A DNA stretch of 64,000 nt from Stagnimonas aquatica (GCF_003730135.1 NZ_RJVO01000008.1:1-64000), one strand, 5' to 3'; numbered from the stretch's first letter, positions 51,031-61,252 are shown. The notes: generated by a model not told the origin, from the letters alone. Numbers and translations: made by a program.

Positions 51031-52236
51031 ATGAACGAAGCCGTCATTGTCTCGGTTGCCCGTACCGCCATCGGCAAGGCCTTTCGCGGGGCCTTCAACG
51101 ACACCGAGGCGCCGGTGCTGGGTGGCGAGGTGGTGAAGGCAGTCGTGCAGCGCGCCGGCATCAGCCCGGCCGAGGTCGATGACGTGCTGATCGGCTGCGC
51201 GGCGCAGCAGGGCACCCAGGCCTACAACCTTGGTCGCCTCTGTGCCTACACCGGCGGCCTGCCGGACACGGTGCCGGGCATGACCCTGGACCGTCAGTGC
51301 TCGTCGGGCCTGCAGACCATCGCCATCGCCGCCAAGAACATCATGGCCGGCGAGCAGAACATCGTCGTCGCCGGTGGCCTGGAGTCGATCTCGCTGGTGC
51401 AGAACAAGCACAAGAACAGCTACCGCTTCGTTTCCGAAGCCGTGCTCAAGGCGCAGCCGGCCGCTTACATCCAGATGATCGAGACCGCCGAGCTGGTCGC
51501 CCAGCGCTACGGCATCTCGCGTCAGCAGCAGGACGAATACTCGCTGCAATCGCAGCAGCGCACCGCCGCCGCCCAGGCCGCTGGCAAGTTCAGCGACGAG
51601 CTGATCAGTTTCGAGACCGTCAAGCAGCTCTACGACAAGGAAGGCAACCCCACCGAGAAGCAAGCGGTGACCCTGGCCAAGGACGAGGGCAACCGCGCCG
51701 ATACCACGCTGGAAAGCCTGAGCGCGCTCAAGCCGGTGTGGAAGGACGGTAAGTTCGTGCCCCAGGGCGCGCACATCACCGCCGGCAATGCCTCGCAGCT
51801 TTCCGACGGCGCCGCCGCCACCCTGCTGATGAGCAAGGCCGAGGCCGCCAAGCGTGGCTTGAAGCCGCTCGGCATCTATCGCGGCTTTGCGGTGGCCGGC
51901 TGCAAGCCCGACGAGATGGGCATCGGCCCGGTCTACGCGGTGCCCAAGCTGCTGGCGCAGGCCGGGCTCAAGGTCTCCGACATCGGGCTGTGGGAACTCA
52001 ACGAGGCCTTCGCGGTGCAGGTGATCTACTGCCGCGACCAGCTCGGCATTCCCGCCGACCGCCTCAACGTCAACGGCGGCGCCATCGCCATCGGCCATCC
52101 CTTCGGCATGTCCGGCGCGCGCATGGTCATGCATGCCCTGATCGAAGGCCGTCGGCGCGGCGTGAAGTACGTGGTGGTGACCATGTGCATCGGCGGCGGC
52201 ATGGGCGCGGCAGGGCTGTTCGAGGTGACGGCGTAA
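51031..52236 (+). CDS. Acetyl-CoA acyltransferase (thiolase)
   Basis: The 401-residue thiolase has nucleophile Cys90 in DRQCSSG, the NEAFAVQ motif, the His of [10 protein letters not shown] and the second Cys in CIGGGMG. It cleaves 3-ketoacyl-CoA with CoA (or condenses acetyl-CoA units). A degradative role fits the neighbouring SDR and MaoC genes. Start ATG 51031. Beyond the 169-base repeat segment it lies in the same direction as maoC. Confidence 0.93.
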   Translation: MNEAVIVSVARTAIGKAFRGAFNDTEAPVLGGEVVKAVVQRAGISPAEVDDVLIGCAAQQGTQAYNLGRLCAYTGGLPDTVPGMTLDRQCSSGLQTIAIAAKNIMAGEQNIVVAGGLESISLVQNKHKNSYRFVSEAVLKAQPAAYIQMIETAELVAQRYGISRQQQDEYSLQSQQRTAAAQAAGKFSDELISFETVKQLYDKEGNPTEKQAVTLAKDEGNRADTTLESLSALKPVWKDGKFVPQGAHITAGNASQLSDGAAATLLMSKAEAAKRGLKPLGIYRGFAVAGCKPDEMGIGPVYAVPKLLAQAGLKVSDIGLWELNEAFAVQVIYCRDQLGIPADRLNVNGGAIAIGHPFGMSGARMVMHALIEGRRRGVKYVVVTMCIGGGMGAAGLFEVTA

Positions 52237-52419
52237 AGCCAATGCGCCCGCTCCCGGTCGCGGTCGTGGATCGCGCGCTGGCGGGCCGCCGCAGCCCATT
52301 GCAAACTCAGGGCAAACGCCCCTCTGGAAGCAGGGGAGACAAGGAGCCGCAGGATGCACAAGCTCCATATTTGAACAGGGCCTGGCAATGACCGGGCCGG
52401 GCAGCAGAGGAGATACAGC

Positions 52420-53535
52420 ATGGCAAGCACCGCCCCGGGCTCCGGCCCGGGCATAACGCCAGCCCGCGCGGTCAGCGCCTGGCCGTCCTACCTGGTTTCG
52501 CTGATCGTCCTGCTGGCGGCGGTCTACGCCTTCTCGCCGCGTCCGATGCCGCCGTTCCCCGCTACCGAGGTGCGGCCGGACGGTTTGCAGATCAACGCCC
52601 TGCTGAAAGCGGACGGCAAGCTGCTGGCGGCGGGCGAGCAGGGGCGCATCCTGATCGCCGACAGCGAGAAAGGTCCCTGGACCGAAGCCAAGGTCGAACC
52701 GCAGCGCGGCAGCGCGCTCACCCAGATGGCGGCAGTCGGTGCCAAGACCCTGATCGCGGTCGGCCACGACGGCTGGATCCTGCGCAGCGAGAACGGCGGC
52801 CAGAGCTGGCAGGAAGCCAGCTTCGACTCCGAAAGCTCCGACCCGCTGCTGGGTATCGCCGGCCCCTATGCCGGCAAGCTCTATGCGTTCGGCGCCTTCG
52901 GCAAGCTGCTGGTCTCCAGCGACGACGGCAAGACCTGGCGGCAGCAGCCGCTGGTGGAGAACGCCAGCGCCGCCAGCGCGACGGCCGGCAACGCCGCCGA
53001 GGAAGATCCCTACGCCGATCCCTTCGCCAACATCAGCACCGGCGGCGGCATCGCCGACGGCCACATCAATGCCATGACCCGCGCCGCCGACGGGGCGCTG
53101 GTGATGGTCGGCGAGCGCGGCATGATCGCCCGCTCCACCGACGAGGGCGCGAGCTGGACGGCGGTGCCGCAGGTCTACACCGGCTCCTTCTACGGCCTGC
53201 TGGCGCTGCCGCCGAAAGGCCTGCTGGCCTACGGTATGCGCGGCAATGTCTTCCGCAGCGAAGACAGCGGCAAGACCTGGGTGAAGGTCGAGACACCACT
53301 GGCGCTGTCGCTGTTCGGCGCCACCAGCACCCTGCGCCGGGAGATCATCCTGGTTGGTGAGAACGCGGTGGTGATGGTGTCGAAGGACGGCGGCAAGAGC
53401 TTCAAGCTCGGCTCGCTGGGCGAGCAGCAGCGGCTCGCCGCCGCCTTGCCGCTCGACAGTGGCGACCTGCTCACCGCCGGCGAGCTGGGTCTCGCCCTGC
53501 GCAACCCCTACCGTGGTACCGGAGCGCAGCCATGA
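52420..53535 (+). CDS. YCF48/photosystem II stability factor-like beta-propeller, membrane-anchored
   Basis: The 371-residue protein has one N-terminal membrane segment (about 25-43), then YCF48-type blades (about 55-365), each with a D-x-G-K/Q-S/T-W element: SENGGQSWQE, SDDGKTWRQQ, TDEGASWTAV, SEDSGKTWVKV and SKDGGKSFKLG. An acidic insert lies near residues 190-210. It is not photosynthetic here; such propellers are found next to RND/MMPL exporters in hydrophobic-compound loci. ATG 52420 has AGAGGAGAT upstream. It overlaps the exporter gene by four bases, so a physical partnership is likely. Confidence 0.88.
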   Translation: MASTAPGSGPGITPARAVSAWPSYLVSLIVLLAAVYAFSPRPMPPFPATEVRPDGLQINALLKADGKLLAAGEQGRILIADSEKGPWTEAKVEPQRGSALTQMAAVGAKTLIAVGHDGWILRSENGGQSWQEASFDSESSDPLLGIAGPYAGKLYAFGAFGKLLVSSDDGKTWRQQPLVENASAASATAGNAAEEDPYADPFANISTGGGIADGHINAMTRAADGALVMVGERGMIARSTDEGASWTAVPQVYTGSFYGLLALPPKGLLAYGMRGNVFRSEDSGKTWVKVETPLALSLFGATSTLRREIILVGENAVVMVSKDGGKSFKLGSLGEQQRLAAALPLDSGDLLTAGELGLALRNPYRGTGAQP

Positions 53536-56111
53536 GGCGCATGGAGAACTTCGTCAAGGCCTGCTCCGCACTGCTGCTGGGCTGGCGCAAGCCGCTGTCG
53601 GTGCTGTTCACCGCCGTCACCCTGTTCTTCGGCTGGAGCGCCACCCACATCAAGCTCGACCCGGGCTTCCTGAAGCTGATCCCCATCGAGCATCCGTACA
53701 TGCGGACGATGATGGAGTACATGAAGGATTTCTCCGGCGCCAACACCCTGCTGGTGAATCTGCGCTGGAAGGGCGAGGGCGACATCTACAATCCGGAATT
53801 CATGGATGCGATGCGCAAGGCCACCGACGAGGTGTTCTTCATCCCCGGCATCAACCGCACCGCCGTCGCCTCCATCTACACGCCCAATACCTATTACATC
53901 GAGATCACCGAAGACGGCTTCAAGGGCGAGCCGGTGGTGCCGGCGAAGTTCTCCGGCCAGCCGGAGGAACTCGACCGGGTGCGTCACAACGTCAAGCTCT
54001 CCGGCCAGATCGGTCTGCTGGTCGCCAACGACGGCAAGGCGGCGCTGATCCGCGCCAATCTGCAGGACTACGACCCCAGCAAGCCGCAGGAAGAGCAGCG
54101 CGTCGACTACTGGGAGGTGCAGAACCGCCTGGAGGAAATCCGTGGCCGCTTCGAAAACCCCAAGAAGTACGTCTACAAGCTCAAGGAAGACCACCCGCCG
54201 CTGAAGGCTGGCGAGGTGGTGTCCGAAGGCTATGTCGATCACGGCATCGCACTGTTCATGCAGACCTTCAAGGCGCTGCGCCCGGCCGAGGGGCAGGACG
54301 CGCCGCAGGTGATCCCGGTGAAGGGCAGCGAGGTCAGCGTCGAGACCGTCGACAACCCCGAGTACAACGCCAAGATCGAAGTCAACATCATCGGCTTCGC
54401 GCGTCTGCTCGGCGATGTCATCAAGGGCCTGCTCGGGGTATTCGCCTTCTTCGGCCTGGCCTTTCTCATCACCATGGCGCTGCTGTACTTCTACTCGCGT
54501 TCGGTGCGGCTGACGGTGGTCGCCCTGGTGGTGGCGCTGCTGCCGGTGCTCTGGCTGATCGGCACCCTGCCGCTGATCGGCTTCGGCGTCGATCCGATGT
54601 CGATCCTGGTGCCGTTCCTGATCTTCTCCATCGGCGTCTCCCACGCCGTGCAGATGACCAGCGCCTGGCGCCACGAGGTGGTCGCCGGCGCGGATTCGCT
54701 GCAGGCCGCCGATAGCGCCTTCCGCAAGCTGTTCATCCCGGGCGCGGTGGCGCTGCTGACCAATGCCCTGGGCTTCGCGGTGATCATGTTCATCGACATC
54801 CCTATCGTCCATGAGCTGGGCATCACCGCCTGCATCGGCGTGCTGCTGATGATCGTCACCAACAAGATGATCCTGCCGATCATCCTCAGCCACGTCAGCC
54901 TGGAAGAGTCCTGCAAGCAGCACCACCGTCAGCGCGCGCAGAACTGCAACGACAACCGCTTCAGCGAGCGCTGCTGGAAGTGGATCGGCCGCTGCGCCGA
55001 GCCGCGCACCGCGCTGGTGATGTTCGGCATCGGCCTGTCGGTGCTGGCGGTGGCCACCGTGCTGTCGCGCGACATGGTGATCGGCGACCTCGGTCGCGGC
55101 GTGCCCGAGCTGCGCCCGGACTCGCGCTACAACCGCGACAACGACGTGATCGGCAGCAACTACAACATCGGCACCGACCTGTTGACGGTGATCGCCGAGG
55201 CCAAGGACTTCGAGGGCGACTCCTGCCTGCACTACGAGGTGGTCGGCCTGATCGACCGCTTCGAGCTGTACCTGCGCGGCGTTGACGGCGTGCGCTCGGT
55301 GACCAGCGTCGCTGGCATCGGCAAGCTGGTGATCTCCGCCTTCAACGAGGGCAACCCGCGCTGGCGCGCGCTGCCGCGCACCCAGACCGGGCTGTCCACC
55401 GGCTCCAAGGCCTTCGATCCCAACCTGGGCTTGAACAACGAGGGCTGCAAGGCCATCCAGGTGATGATCTTCACCAACAACCACGACGGCACCACCATTG
55501 CCCACGTGGTGGCCGAGATCAAAAAGTTTATCGAGGCCAATCCGACCCCGGGCGTGAACCTGCGTCTCGCCACCGGCAACGTCGGCGTGATGGCCGCCAC
55601 CAACGAGGCGGTGGCGGAAGCCGAGGAAACCATGCTGCTCGCCATCTTCGGCGCGCTGACCCTGCTCTGTCTCATCACCTTCCGCTCGCTCAAGGCCACG
55701 CTCTGCGTGCTGGTGCCGCTGGCGCTGGTGTCGATCTGCTGCAACGCGCTGATGGCGATGCTGGGCATCGGCCTGAAGGTGGCGACGCTGCCGGTGGTGG
55801 CGCTCGGCGTCGGCGTCGGTGTCGACTACGGCATTTATCTCTTCGAGCAGATCCAGCACGAGATGCGCGAGCATCGTTCCAGCTTCCGCGAGGCTTTCGA
55901 GGCGGCGATGCGCCAGCGCGGCAGCGCGGCAGTGTTCACCGCCATCACCATGGCGATTGGCGTGGGTACCTGGACGCTGTCGGCGCTCAAGCTACAGGCC
56001 GACATGGGCCTGCTGCTGGCCTTCATGTTCGTGGTCAACATGCTCGGCGCGATCTGCCTGCTGCCGGCGCTCGGTGCCTGGTTCTTCGGCAACGAGGGCA
56101 AGAAGGCCTAG
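53532..56111 (+). CDS. RND/MMPL-family membrane transporter
   Basis: The 859-residue inner-membrane protein has the RND layout in two halves: a first membrane segment (about 18-36), a periplasmic loop, five helices (about 300-460, including FFGLAFLITMALLYF), then a membrane segment (about 490-512), a second loop and five helices (about 695-850). It lacks the length of tripartite drug pumps and belongs with hydrophobe/lipid-type exporters (MMPL, HpnN-like). It overlaps the YCF48-like gene and precedes the YjbR, DUF1302 and DUF1329 genes; transport of a lipid-like or steroid-like compound is an inference. Confidence 0.9.
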   Translation: MRRMENFVKACSALLLGWRKPLSVLFTAVTLFFGWSATHIKLDPGFLKLIPIEHPYMRTMMEYMKDFSGANTLLVNLRWKGEGDIYNPEFMDAMRKATDEVFFIPGINRTAVASIYTPNTYYIEITEDGFKGEPVVPAKFSGQPEELDRVRHNVKLSGQIGLLVANDGKAALIRANLQDYDPSKPQEEQRVDYWEVQNRLEEIRGRFENPKKYVYKLKEDHPPLKAGEVVSEGYVDHGIALFMQTFKALRPAEGQDAPQVIPVKGSEVSVETVDNPEYNAKIEVNIIGFARLLGDVIKGLLGVFAFFGLAFLITMALLYFYSRSVRLTVVALVVALLPVLWLIGTLPLIGFGVDPMSILVPFLIFSIGVSHAVQMTSAWRHEVVAGADSLQAADSAFRKLFIPGAVALLTNALGFAVIMFIDIPIVHELGITACIGVLLMIVTNKMILPIILSHVSLEESCKQHHRQRAQNCNDNRFSERCWKWIGRCAEPRTALVMFGIGLSVLAVATVLSRDMVIGDLGRGVPELRPDSRYNRDNDVIGSNYNIGTDLLTVIAEAKDFEGDSCLHYEVVGLIDRFELYLRGVDGVRSVTSVAGIGKLVISAFNEGNPRWRALPRTQTGLSTGSKAFDPNLGLNNEGCKAIQVMIFTNNHDGTTIAHVVAEIKKFIEANPTPGVNLRLATGNVGVMAATNEAVAEAEETMLLAIFGALTLLCLITFRSLKATLCVLVPLALVSICCNALMAMLGIGLKVATLPVVALGVGVGVDYGIYLFEQIQHEMREHRSSFREAFEAAMRQRGSAAVFTAITMAIGVGTWTLSALKLQADMGLLLAFMFVVNMLGAICLLPALGAWFFGNEGKKA

Positions 56112-56113
56112 CC

Positions 56114-56563
56114 ATGGCGACGCGCCGCCGGCCGCCTCCCGCCAAAGCTGCAGACGGCGGCGGCACTGGTGGACAATTTGTGCGGCCGCGCGCGGCCTCC
56201 CTGGATGCTGACGGCGCGCAACTGGCCCGGCTGCGGCGTGCCTGCTTGGCGCTGCCGCAGGTCAACGAGCGGCTCGGGCACGGGGCGCCCTGCTTCTACG
56301 CCGACAAGAAGATCTTCGCGATGTACAGCGACAACCACCATGGCGACGGCCGACTCGCAGCCTGGCTGAAGGCGCCGCCCGGTGCGCAGGCGATGCTGCT
56401 GGAAACCTCGCCGGAGGCGATCTTCCGTCCGCCCTATGTCGGCGCCTACGGATGGATCGGCCTGCACCTGCATGGCTGCGACGACGCGGCGCTTGCACAC
56501 CTGGTCGCCAGTGCCTACCGCGCGGCCGCGAGCAAGAAGCTGATGGCCCTGCTGGACGGCTAG
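56114..56563 (+). CDS. MmcQ/YjbR-family protein
   Basis: The 149-residue cytosolic protein has a disordered Arg/Pro-rich N-terminus (1-35) and a MmcQ/YjbR domain (about 38-148) with LPQVNERLGHGAPCFYADKKIFAMY and a C-terminal YRAAASKKLMALLDG. Members are called DNA-binding-like from fold (CyaY-like), with no proven function. ATG 56114 begins two bases after the exporter stop, so it is in the same message. Its presence inside a transport operon is unexpected. Confidence 0.8.
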   Translation: MATRRRPPPAKAADGGGTGGQFVRPRAASLDADGAQLARLRRACLALPQVNERLGHGAPCFYADKKIFAMYSDNHHGDGRLAAWLKAPPGAQAMLLETSPEAIFRPPYVGAYGWIGLHLHGCDDAALAHLVASAYRAAASKKLMALLDG

Positions 56564-56850
56564 CCGGCGCCGTCCTGCGGTGGCGATGCGCCGCCTGCCA
56601 GGCGGTTCAGCAGGACATTCGTCGGCCCAGCGCTGCCGTTCAGTCGGACTCTGGTCAACGCTGGTGAGCCGGCCTCGCCGCCGCGCGCGCGGCGGGCGAC
56701 TGAATCCCTTGGAGTTTTTCGGGCGTCTCGGTTCAGGTCGCGTCGGCGAGGCCTGAGGTCATCGTCTGCACGGAGTAGGAGTGGCGCCCGCCGCGCTGCC
56801 GATGATCGCCTCAGCCGGACATCCAACAAAGTCCGGGAGGAGAAATAACA
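56564..56850. other. Intergenic region before the DUF1302 gene
   Basis: About 290 bases without a gene. It holds a GC palindrome (CCGCCGCGCGCGCGGCGG, 56681-56698) and, at its end, the strong ribosome site GGGAGGAG eight bases before the DUF1302 ATG. A promoter for DUF1302-DUF1329 may lie here; I see no clear hexamers. Confidence 0.4.
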
Positions 56851-58464
56851 ATGAAGTCCGGCAACACGGTCGGCGGTCGGCGTGCATGGCGCCCCGCACA
56901 CAAGCTGCTCGCGGCGGCGCCCCTGCTCTGGCTGCCACTGGCGCAGGCGGGCTCGGTCAATCTGAGCCCCGGCCTGTCGCTCGACTACCTGGCCAACCTC
57001 ACCTACAGCGCCGCCTGGCGGTTGCAAGACCCTGATCCGGCGCTGACCGCCGACGTCAACGCCGATGACGGCAATCGCAACTTCGCCGGTGGCGCGATGA
57101 TCAACAACCGCCTGGCGCTGCTCGGCGAGCTGAATCTGAAGCAGGGCCGGCAGGGCGTGTTTGTTCGCGGCAGCGCCTTCTACGACCAGGTCTACCGCGA
57201 CAGCAACGACAACGACTCGCCGAGCACCGTCAACAAGAGCGGCGACAACACCGCCTTCAGCTCCGAGGCGCGGCGCTATCTCGGCATGCGCGCGCGGCTG
57301 CTCGACGCCTATGTCTACAGCAGCTTCGACTTAGGCTCGACCGCGCTCGATCTGCGCGTCGGCGATCAGGTGGTGAGCTGGGGCGAGAGCCTGTTCTTCC
57401 CCAATGCCAGCGGCGCGCAGTCGCCGGCCGACGCCACCAAGTCGAACGTGCCGGGCACCGAGGTGAAGGAGATCCTGCTGCCGGTCGGGCAGGTCTACGC
57501 CCAGTGGGGCCTGACGCCGCGCTGGAGCGTTGCCGGCTACTGGCAGTGGCAGTGGAAGGGCACCGAGCTGAATCCGCCCGGCGCCTACTTCAGCGGCAGC
57601 GACGTGGTGGGGCCGGGTGCCAGCGTGTTGCTGGTGCCGTCGCTGGCGCCGCTCGGTCGCGACCGGGTGCCGCGCGGTGCCGACCTCGCGCCGGACGACG
57701 ACGGCCAGTGGGGCATTTCCAGCAAGTTCCAGTTTGGCGACGCCAGCGAGGCCGGTCTCTACTACCTGCGCTACAGCGACAAGAATCCGGTCGGCGCCAC
57801 CCTCGATGGCACGCTGCTGGAGGTGGCGCCCGGGGTGTTCGTGCCGGTGCCGACCGCCTATCACGTCACCTACGCCGACGACATTCAGATGTTCGGCGCC
57901 AGCGCCTCTACGCAGTTGTTCGAGACGGCCTTTACCGCCGAACTGAGCTACCGGCAGGACGCGGGCGTCGCCATCAACGCTCCCAGCTCCACGCCGGGAC
58001 GCGGCGACGCGGTGCAGGCCAACCTGGGCTTCACCCGCCTGCTGCTGCCGACCTCGCTCTGGGACACCCTGACCCTGGTCGGCGAGGCCTCCTGGGTGGA
58101 GCTGACCGAGGTGCAGGCGCTCACCGTCGGCGGCACCCGCTACGACCAGCCCAGCAATGGCGACAGCGCCGGTGCCTACCAGTTGCTGGCGCAGTTCGGC
58201 TACCAGCAGGTGCTGCCGGGCTGGGATCTGACCGTCTCGCTGGTGCACGCCAACGCCTTCAAGGGCAAGTCGCCCATCGCCGGCGCGCTGGGCAGCCTCA
58301 CCGGCTCCGCCGACAAGCGCTACAGCCTGGGTTTTGGCTTCAAGTACCTGCAAAACCTGGAGCTGCAACTGGCCTACAACGGCTATCACGGCACCCCAGA
58401 CCCGATCAATCGCTCGCTGGCCGACCGCAGCAACCTCGCCTTCAGCGCCAAGTACAGCTTCTGA
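56851..58464 (+). CDS. DUF1302-family outer-membrane protein
   Basis: The 537-residue exported protein has a signal peptide (about 1-33, ending LAQAG). The body has long amphipathic beta strands (SLDYLANLTYSAAWRL, YGGG-like and LYYLRYSD segments, FGASASTQLF) and ends in an aromatic residue (FSAKYSF), so it is almost certainly a beta-barrel. DUF1302 proteins are found with DUF1329 in loci for degradation of steroids, hydrocarbons and other hydrophobic compounds, where they are thought to pass substrate through the outer membrane. ATG 56851 has a strong Shine-Dalgarno. It is 45 bases upstream of the DUF1329 gene. Confidence 0.9.
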   Translation: MKSGNTVGGRRAWRPAHKLLAAAPLLWLPLAQAGSVNLSPGLSLDYLANLTYSAAWRLQDPDPALTADVNADDGNRNFAGGAMINNRLALLGELNLKQGRQGVFVRGSAFYDQVYRDSNDNDSPSTVNKSGDNTAFSSEARRYLGMRARLLDAYVYSSFDLGSTALDLRVGDQVVSWGESLFFPNASGAQSPADATKSNVPGTEVKEILLPVGQVYAQWGLTPRWSVAGYWQWQWKGTELNPPGAYFSGSDVVGPGASVLLVPSLAPLGRDRVPRGADLAPDDDGQWGISSKFQFGDASEAGLYYLRYSDKNPVGATLDGTLLEVAPGVFVPVPTAYHVTYADDIQMFGASASTQLFETAFTAELSYRQDAGVAINAPSSTPGRGDAVQANLGFTRLLLPTSLWDTLTLVGEASWVELTEVQALTVGGTRYDQPSNGDSAGAYQLLAQFGYQQVLPGWDLTVSLVHANAFKGKSPIAGALGSLTGSADKRYSLGFGFKYLQNLELQLAYNGYHGTPDPINRSLADRSNLAFSAKYSF

Positions 58465-58509
58465 GCCGCCCACCGGCGACTTGGTGATTTCCTGTTTAGG
58501 AGAATCCAC

Positions 58510-59883
58510 ATGCTTCGAATCCGTTCTGGCTCCCGCACGCTGCTGGCGAGCCTGCTGTGCCTCGGTCTGCTGCCTGCCGCGCAGGCGGCGGTGAGTGCCG
58601 AGGAAGCGGCGCAACTCGGCAAGACCCTGACCCCCACCGGTGCCGAGATCGCCGGCAATGCCGATGGCAGCATCCCGGCCTGGACCGGCCAGTGGCTGGG
58701 CGCGCCGCCGCAGGTGAAGTACGACGGCAAGCGCAACCCCGATCCCTATCCCGGCGAAAAGCCGCTGTTCACCATCACCGCCCAGAACCTCGCCACCTAC
58801 AAGGACCGCTTGAGCGAGGGACAGAAGGCGCTGTTCGCCAAGTACCCCGGCAGCTATCGGATGACGGTCTACCCGACCCATCGCGACTTCCGCTACGGCG
58901 ACCAGCTCAACGACAACGTCCGCCTCAACGCCACCAGCGCCAAGCTTTCCAACGACGGCCTGACGCTCAAGGGCGCCTATGGCGGGCCGGCCTTCCCTAT
59001 CCCCAAGACCGGTATCGAGGTGGTGTTCAACATCATGACCACGCCCTCGGCCTGGATGTACGAGGCGCCCAATGTCGGTGCCTACGTGCAGCCGGGCGGC
59101 AGCGTCGGCTGGTCGCGCACCACGCTGGCCGCCTACAACCGCTACCAGAAGGGCGACGACCGCGCGCACTGGGACGACGGCGTCTACTCGCAGAGCATCA
59201 GTGTGCAGAAGGCGCCGCCGCGCGATGCCGGCAAGATCTCCTACACCGTCAACACCTTCGACTTCGTCGGCGCGCCGCGCCAGGCCTGGCAGTACGACCC
59301 CGGCTCGCGGCGTCTGCGCAAGTCGCCGGATGTCGGCTTTGACTACCCCATGCCCACCGGTCCACGGGTGGTGGACGAGCAGAACGGCTTCAACGGCTCG
59401 CCGGAACGCTTCGACTGGCAGTTGATCGGCCGGCGCGAAATCTACGTGCCCTTCCACACCAACCGGCTGGAAGACCCGGCCACCCGCTATGCCGATGTCA
59501 TCAGCACCCGGGGTCACCCCAACCCCGACCTGATCCGCTGGGAGCTGCGGCGGGTCTGGGTGGTGGAGGGCACGCTGAAGAAGAGCACCCGCCACGTCTA
59601 CGGCAAGCGCCGCTTCTATGTGGAGGAGGACACCTGGCAGGCGCTGCTGGCCGACAACTACGACACCCGTGGCCAGCTCTGGCGCGCGGTCACCAACTGC
59701 GCGGCCTACGCCTACGACGGCAAGTTCTACTACCTCAACGCCAGCTTCTATCAAGACTTGCAGTCCGGCGCCTACAGCGCCGAGAACATCACCAGCGAGG
59801 AGCCGACCTCGGCGCAGTTCAACCGCCGCGAACCAGGCGCCAACGAGTTCACGTTGGATGGGGTGCGTCGCGGCGGCAATTGA
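58510..59883 (+). CDS. DUF1329-family periplasmic protein
   Basis: The 457-residue exported protein has a signal peptide (1-26, ending AQAA). It has an N-terminal helix pair starting VSAEEAAQLGKTLTPTGAE, the NP(D)PYPGEKPLFTIT motif typical of DUF1329, and a LolB-like beta barrel (about 150-440) with FDFVGAPRQAWQYDPGSRR. By fold it could bind a lipid-like molecule in the periplasm. It pairs with DUF1302 in most genomes I know. RBS TTTAGGAG is 8 bases before ATG 58510. Confidence 0.9.
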   Translation: MLRIRSGSRTLLASLLCLGLLPAAQAAVSAEEAAQLGKTLTPTGAEIAGNADGSIPAWTGQWLGAPPQVKYDGKRNPDPYPGEKPLFTITAQNLATYKDRLSEGQKALFAKYPGSYRMTVYPTHRDFRYGDQLNDNVRLNATSAKLSNDGLTLKGAYGGPAFPIPKTGIEVVFNIMTTPSAWMYEAPNVGAYVQPGGSVGWSRTTLAAYNRYQKGDDRAHWDDGVYSQSISVQKAPPRDAGKISYTVNTFDFVGAPRQAWQYDPGSRRLRKSPDVGFDYPMPTGPRVVDEQNGFNGSPERFDWQLIGRREIYVPFHTNRLEDPATRYADVISTRGHPNPDLIRWELRRVWVVEGTLKKSTRHVYGKRRFYVEEDTWQALLADNYDTRGQLWRAVTNCAAYAYDGKFYYLNASFYQDLQSGAYSAENITSEEPTSAQFNRREPGANEFTLDGVRRGGN

Positions 59884-59900
59884 GGCGGCAAGCTGTTTGA

Positions 59901-59928
59901 GCGACGCCCGGTCTCGGCCGGGCGTCGC
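59901..59928 (+). terminator. Hairpin after the DUF1329 gene
   Basis: GCGACGCCCGG pairs with CCGGGCGTCGC over a short loop, 18 bases after the DUF1329 stop. No T run follows, so it may be a weak terminator or a transcript-stabilising structure. Confidence 0.5.
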
Positions 59929-60067
59929 TATTCCGCAGGGCTGGTGAGTCTCACCCATTTGAGGCAGGTGCCTGGGGAGCGCCACCGTTGTAATCGGGCG
60001 GCAGCCGCTAGATCGGCCGCCGCGGCTCCGTGCCGCCAGAACCCTATAACTGTCTGGAGGAGCCCCG

Positions 60068-61165
60068 ATGACCGTCGCCGAGAAGGAACGCCTGGTTTCC
60101 GCAGACTCCCACGTCTATTTCACCAACGACTGGATCAAGCAGCGCCTGCGCCGCGAGCTGCACGCGGTCTGGGACGAGGCGACGGCCAAGGCCGAGGTCT
60201 ATGCCGCCAAGGTGCTGCGCGGCGGCCAGCCGCAGTTGCATCTGGAAGACTTCGTGGACCCCGAGGCCTCCAACGACCCCGGCTACAAGAACCCCGCCGA
60301 CAAGCTCAAGGCCATGGACCGCGATGGCGTCGAGGCCGAGGTGATCTTTCCGGAGCTGGGCGGCGCCAAGATCTGCTCGCCGCAATTGATGGGCAATGAC
60401 TGGAAGGAAGTCTTCAAGGGCTACAACGACAGCATGCGCGACTTTGCCGCGCACAACCCGGACCGCCTGCTCTGCGCCTACCAGTTGCCGCTGATCGACA
60501 TCGACTTCGCGGTGCGCGAAGTCACCCGCCTGGCGCGCGACAACAAGGCGCGCTGCGTGCAGCTCACGCCGTTCCCGGCCGACCTCGGCCTGCCGGACTA
60601 CCACGATCCGCGCTACATCCCGCTCTGGAAGACCATTGAGGAGACCGGGCTGACGATCATGAACCACCTCGACCTCAAGGCCGATCTCTGGGACGTGTTC
60701 CGCCGCGATCCGACGCCGCAGAAGGGCATCTTCACCGCGCTACCCTGGGCGCCGATGGCCGAGACCCTGTGCTTCTGGATCCTCACCGGCACGCTGGAGA
60801 AGTATCCGAAGATGAAGGTGGTGTTCGTCGAGCCGGGCTTGGGATGGATCCCCTGGTTCTTCGAGACTCTGCTCGACCCGCGCATGGATCTGCACTACCA
60901 GTTCCCGGGCGTGAAGCAGAAGCCCAGCGACACCTTCCGCCAGCAGTGCGGCGCCACCTTCATGTACGAGCCCAAGGGGCTGAAGACCTTCTACGACTAC
61001 TTCGGCGCCGACTGCCTGTACTGGTCCACCGACTTCCCGCACCCCGCCACCTGCTGGCCCAACTCGCAGGCGCAGGTGATCAGCCAGTGCGCCGAGGCCG
61101 GCATACCCGAGGCCGACCGCCGGAAGATCGTCAGCCAGAACGCGCTGAAAACCTTCGCCCTGTAA
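60068..61165 (+). CDS. Amidohydrolase-2 family protein (COG2159)
   Basis: The 365-residue cytosolic TIM-barrel enzyme has a first metal motif of the D-x-H type (SADSHVYF), the DRDGVEAEVIFPE segment, the NHLDLKADLWD His, and DFPHPATCWP near the C-terminus with catalytic Asp-His. The family includes decarboxylases and C-C or C-N hydrolases (ACMSD-like). In this locus a ring- or side-chain-cleaving step on a CoA-free or CoA-bound acid is plausible. RBS TGGAGGAG precedes ATG 60068; the next gene begins 87 bases later. Confidence 0.9.
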   Translation: MTVAEKERLVSADSHVYFTNDWIKQRLRRELHAVWDEATAKAEVYAAKVLRGGQPQLHLEDFVDPEASNDPGYKNPADKLKAMDRDGVEAEVIFPELGGAKICSPQLMGNDWKEVFKGYNDSMRDFAAHNPDRLLCAYQLPLIDIDFAVREVTRLARDNKARCVQLTPFPADLGLPDYHDPRYIPLWKTIEETGLTIMNHLDLKADLWDVFRRDPTPQKGIFTALPWAPMAETLCFWILTGTLEKYPKMKVVFVEPGLGWIPWFFETLLDPRMDLHYQFPGVKQKPSDTFRQQCGATFMYEPKGLKTFYDYFGADCLYWSTDFPHPATCWPNSQAQVISQCAEAGIPEADRRKIVSQNALKTFAL

Positions 61166-61252
61166 GCCAGCCCTTTCCGTCCGCTGTTCCCCGTCCCCTT
61201 CAGAGGCGGGGCCTGAAAACCGAACAACGCAACCGTAGCCCCGAGGTGTGAG

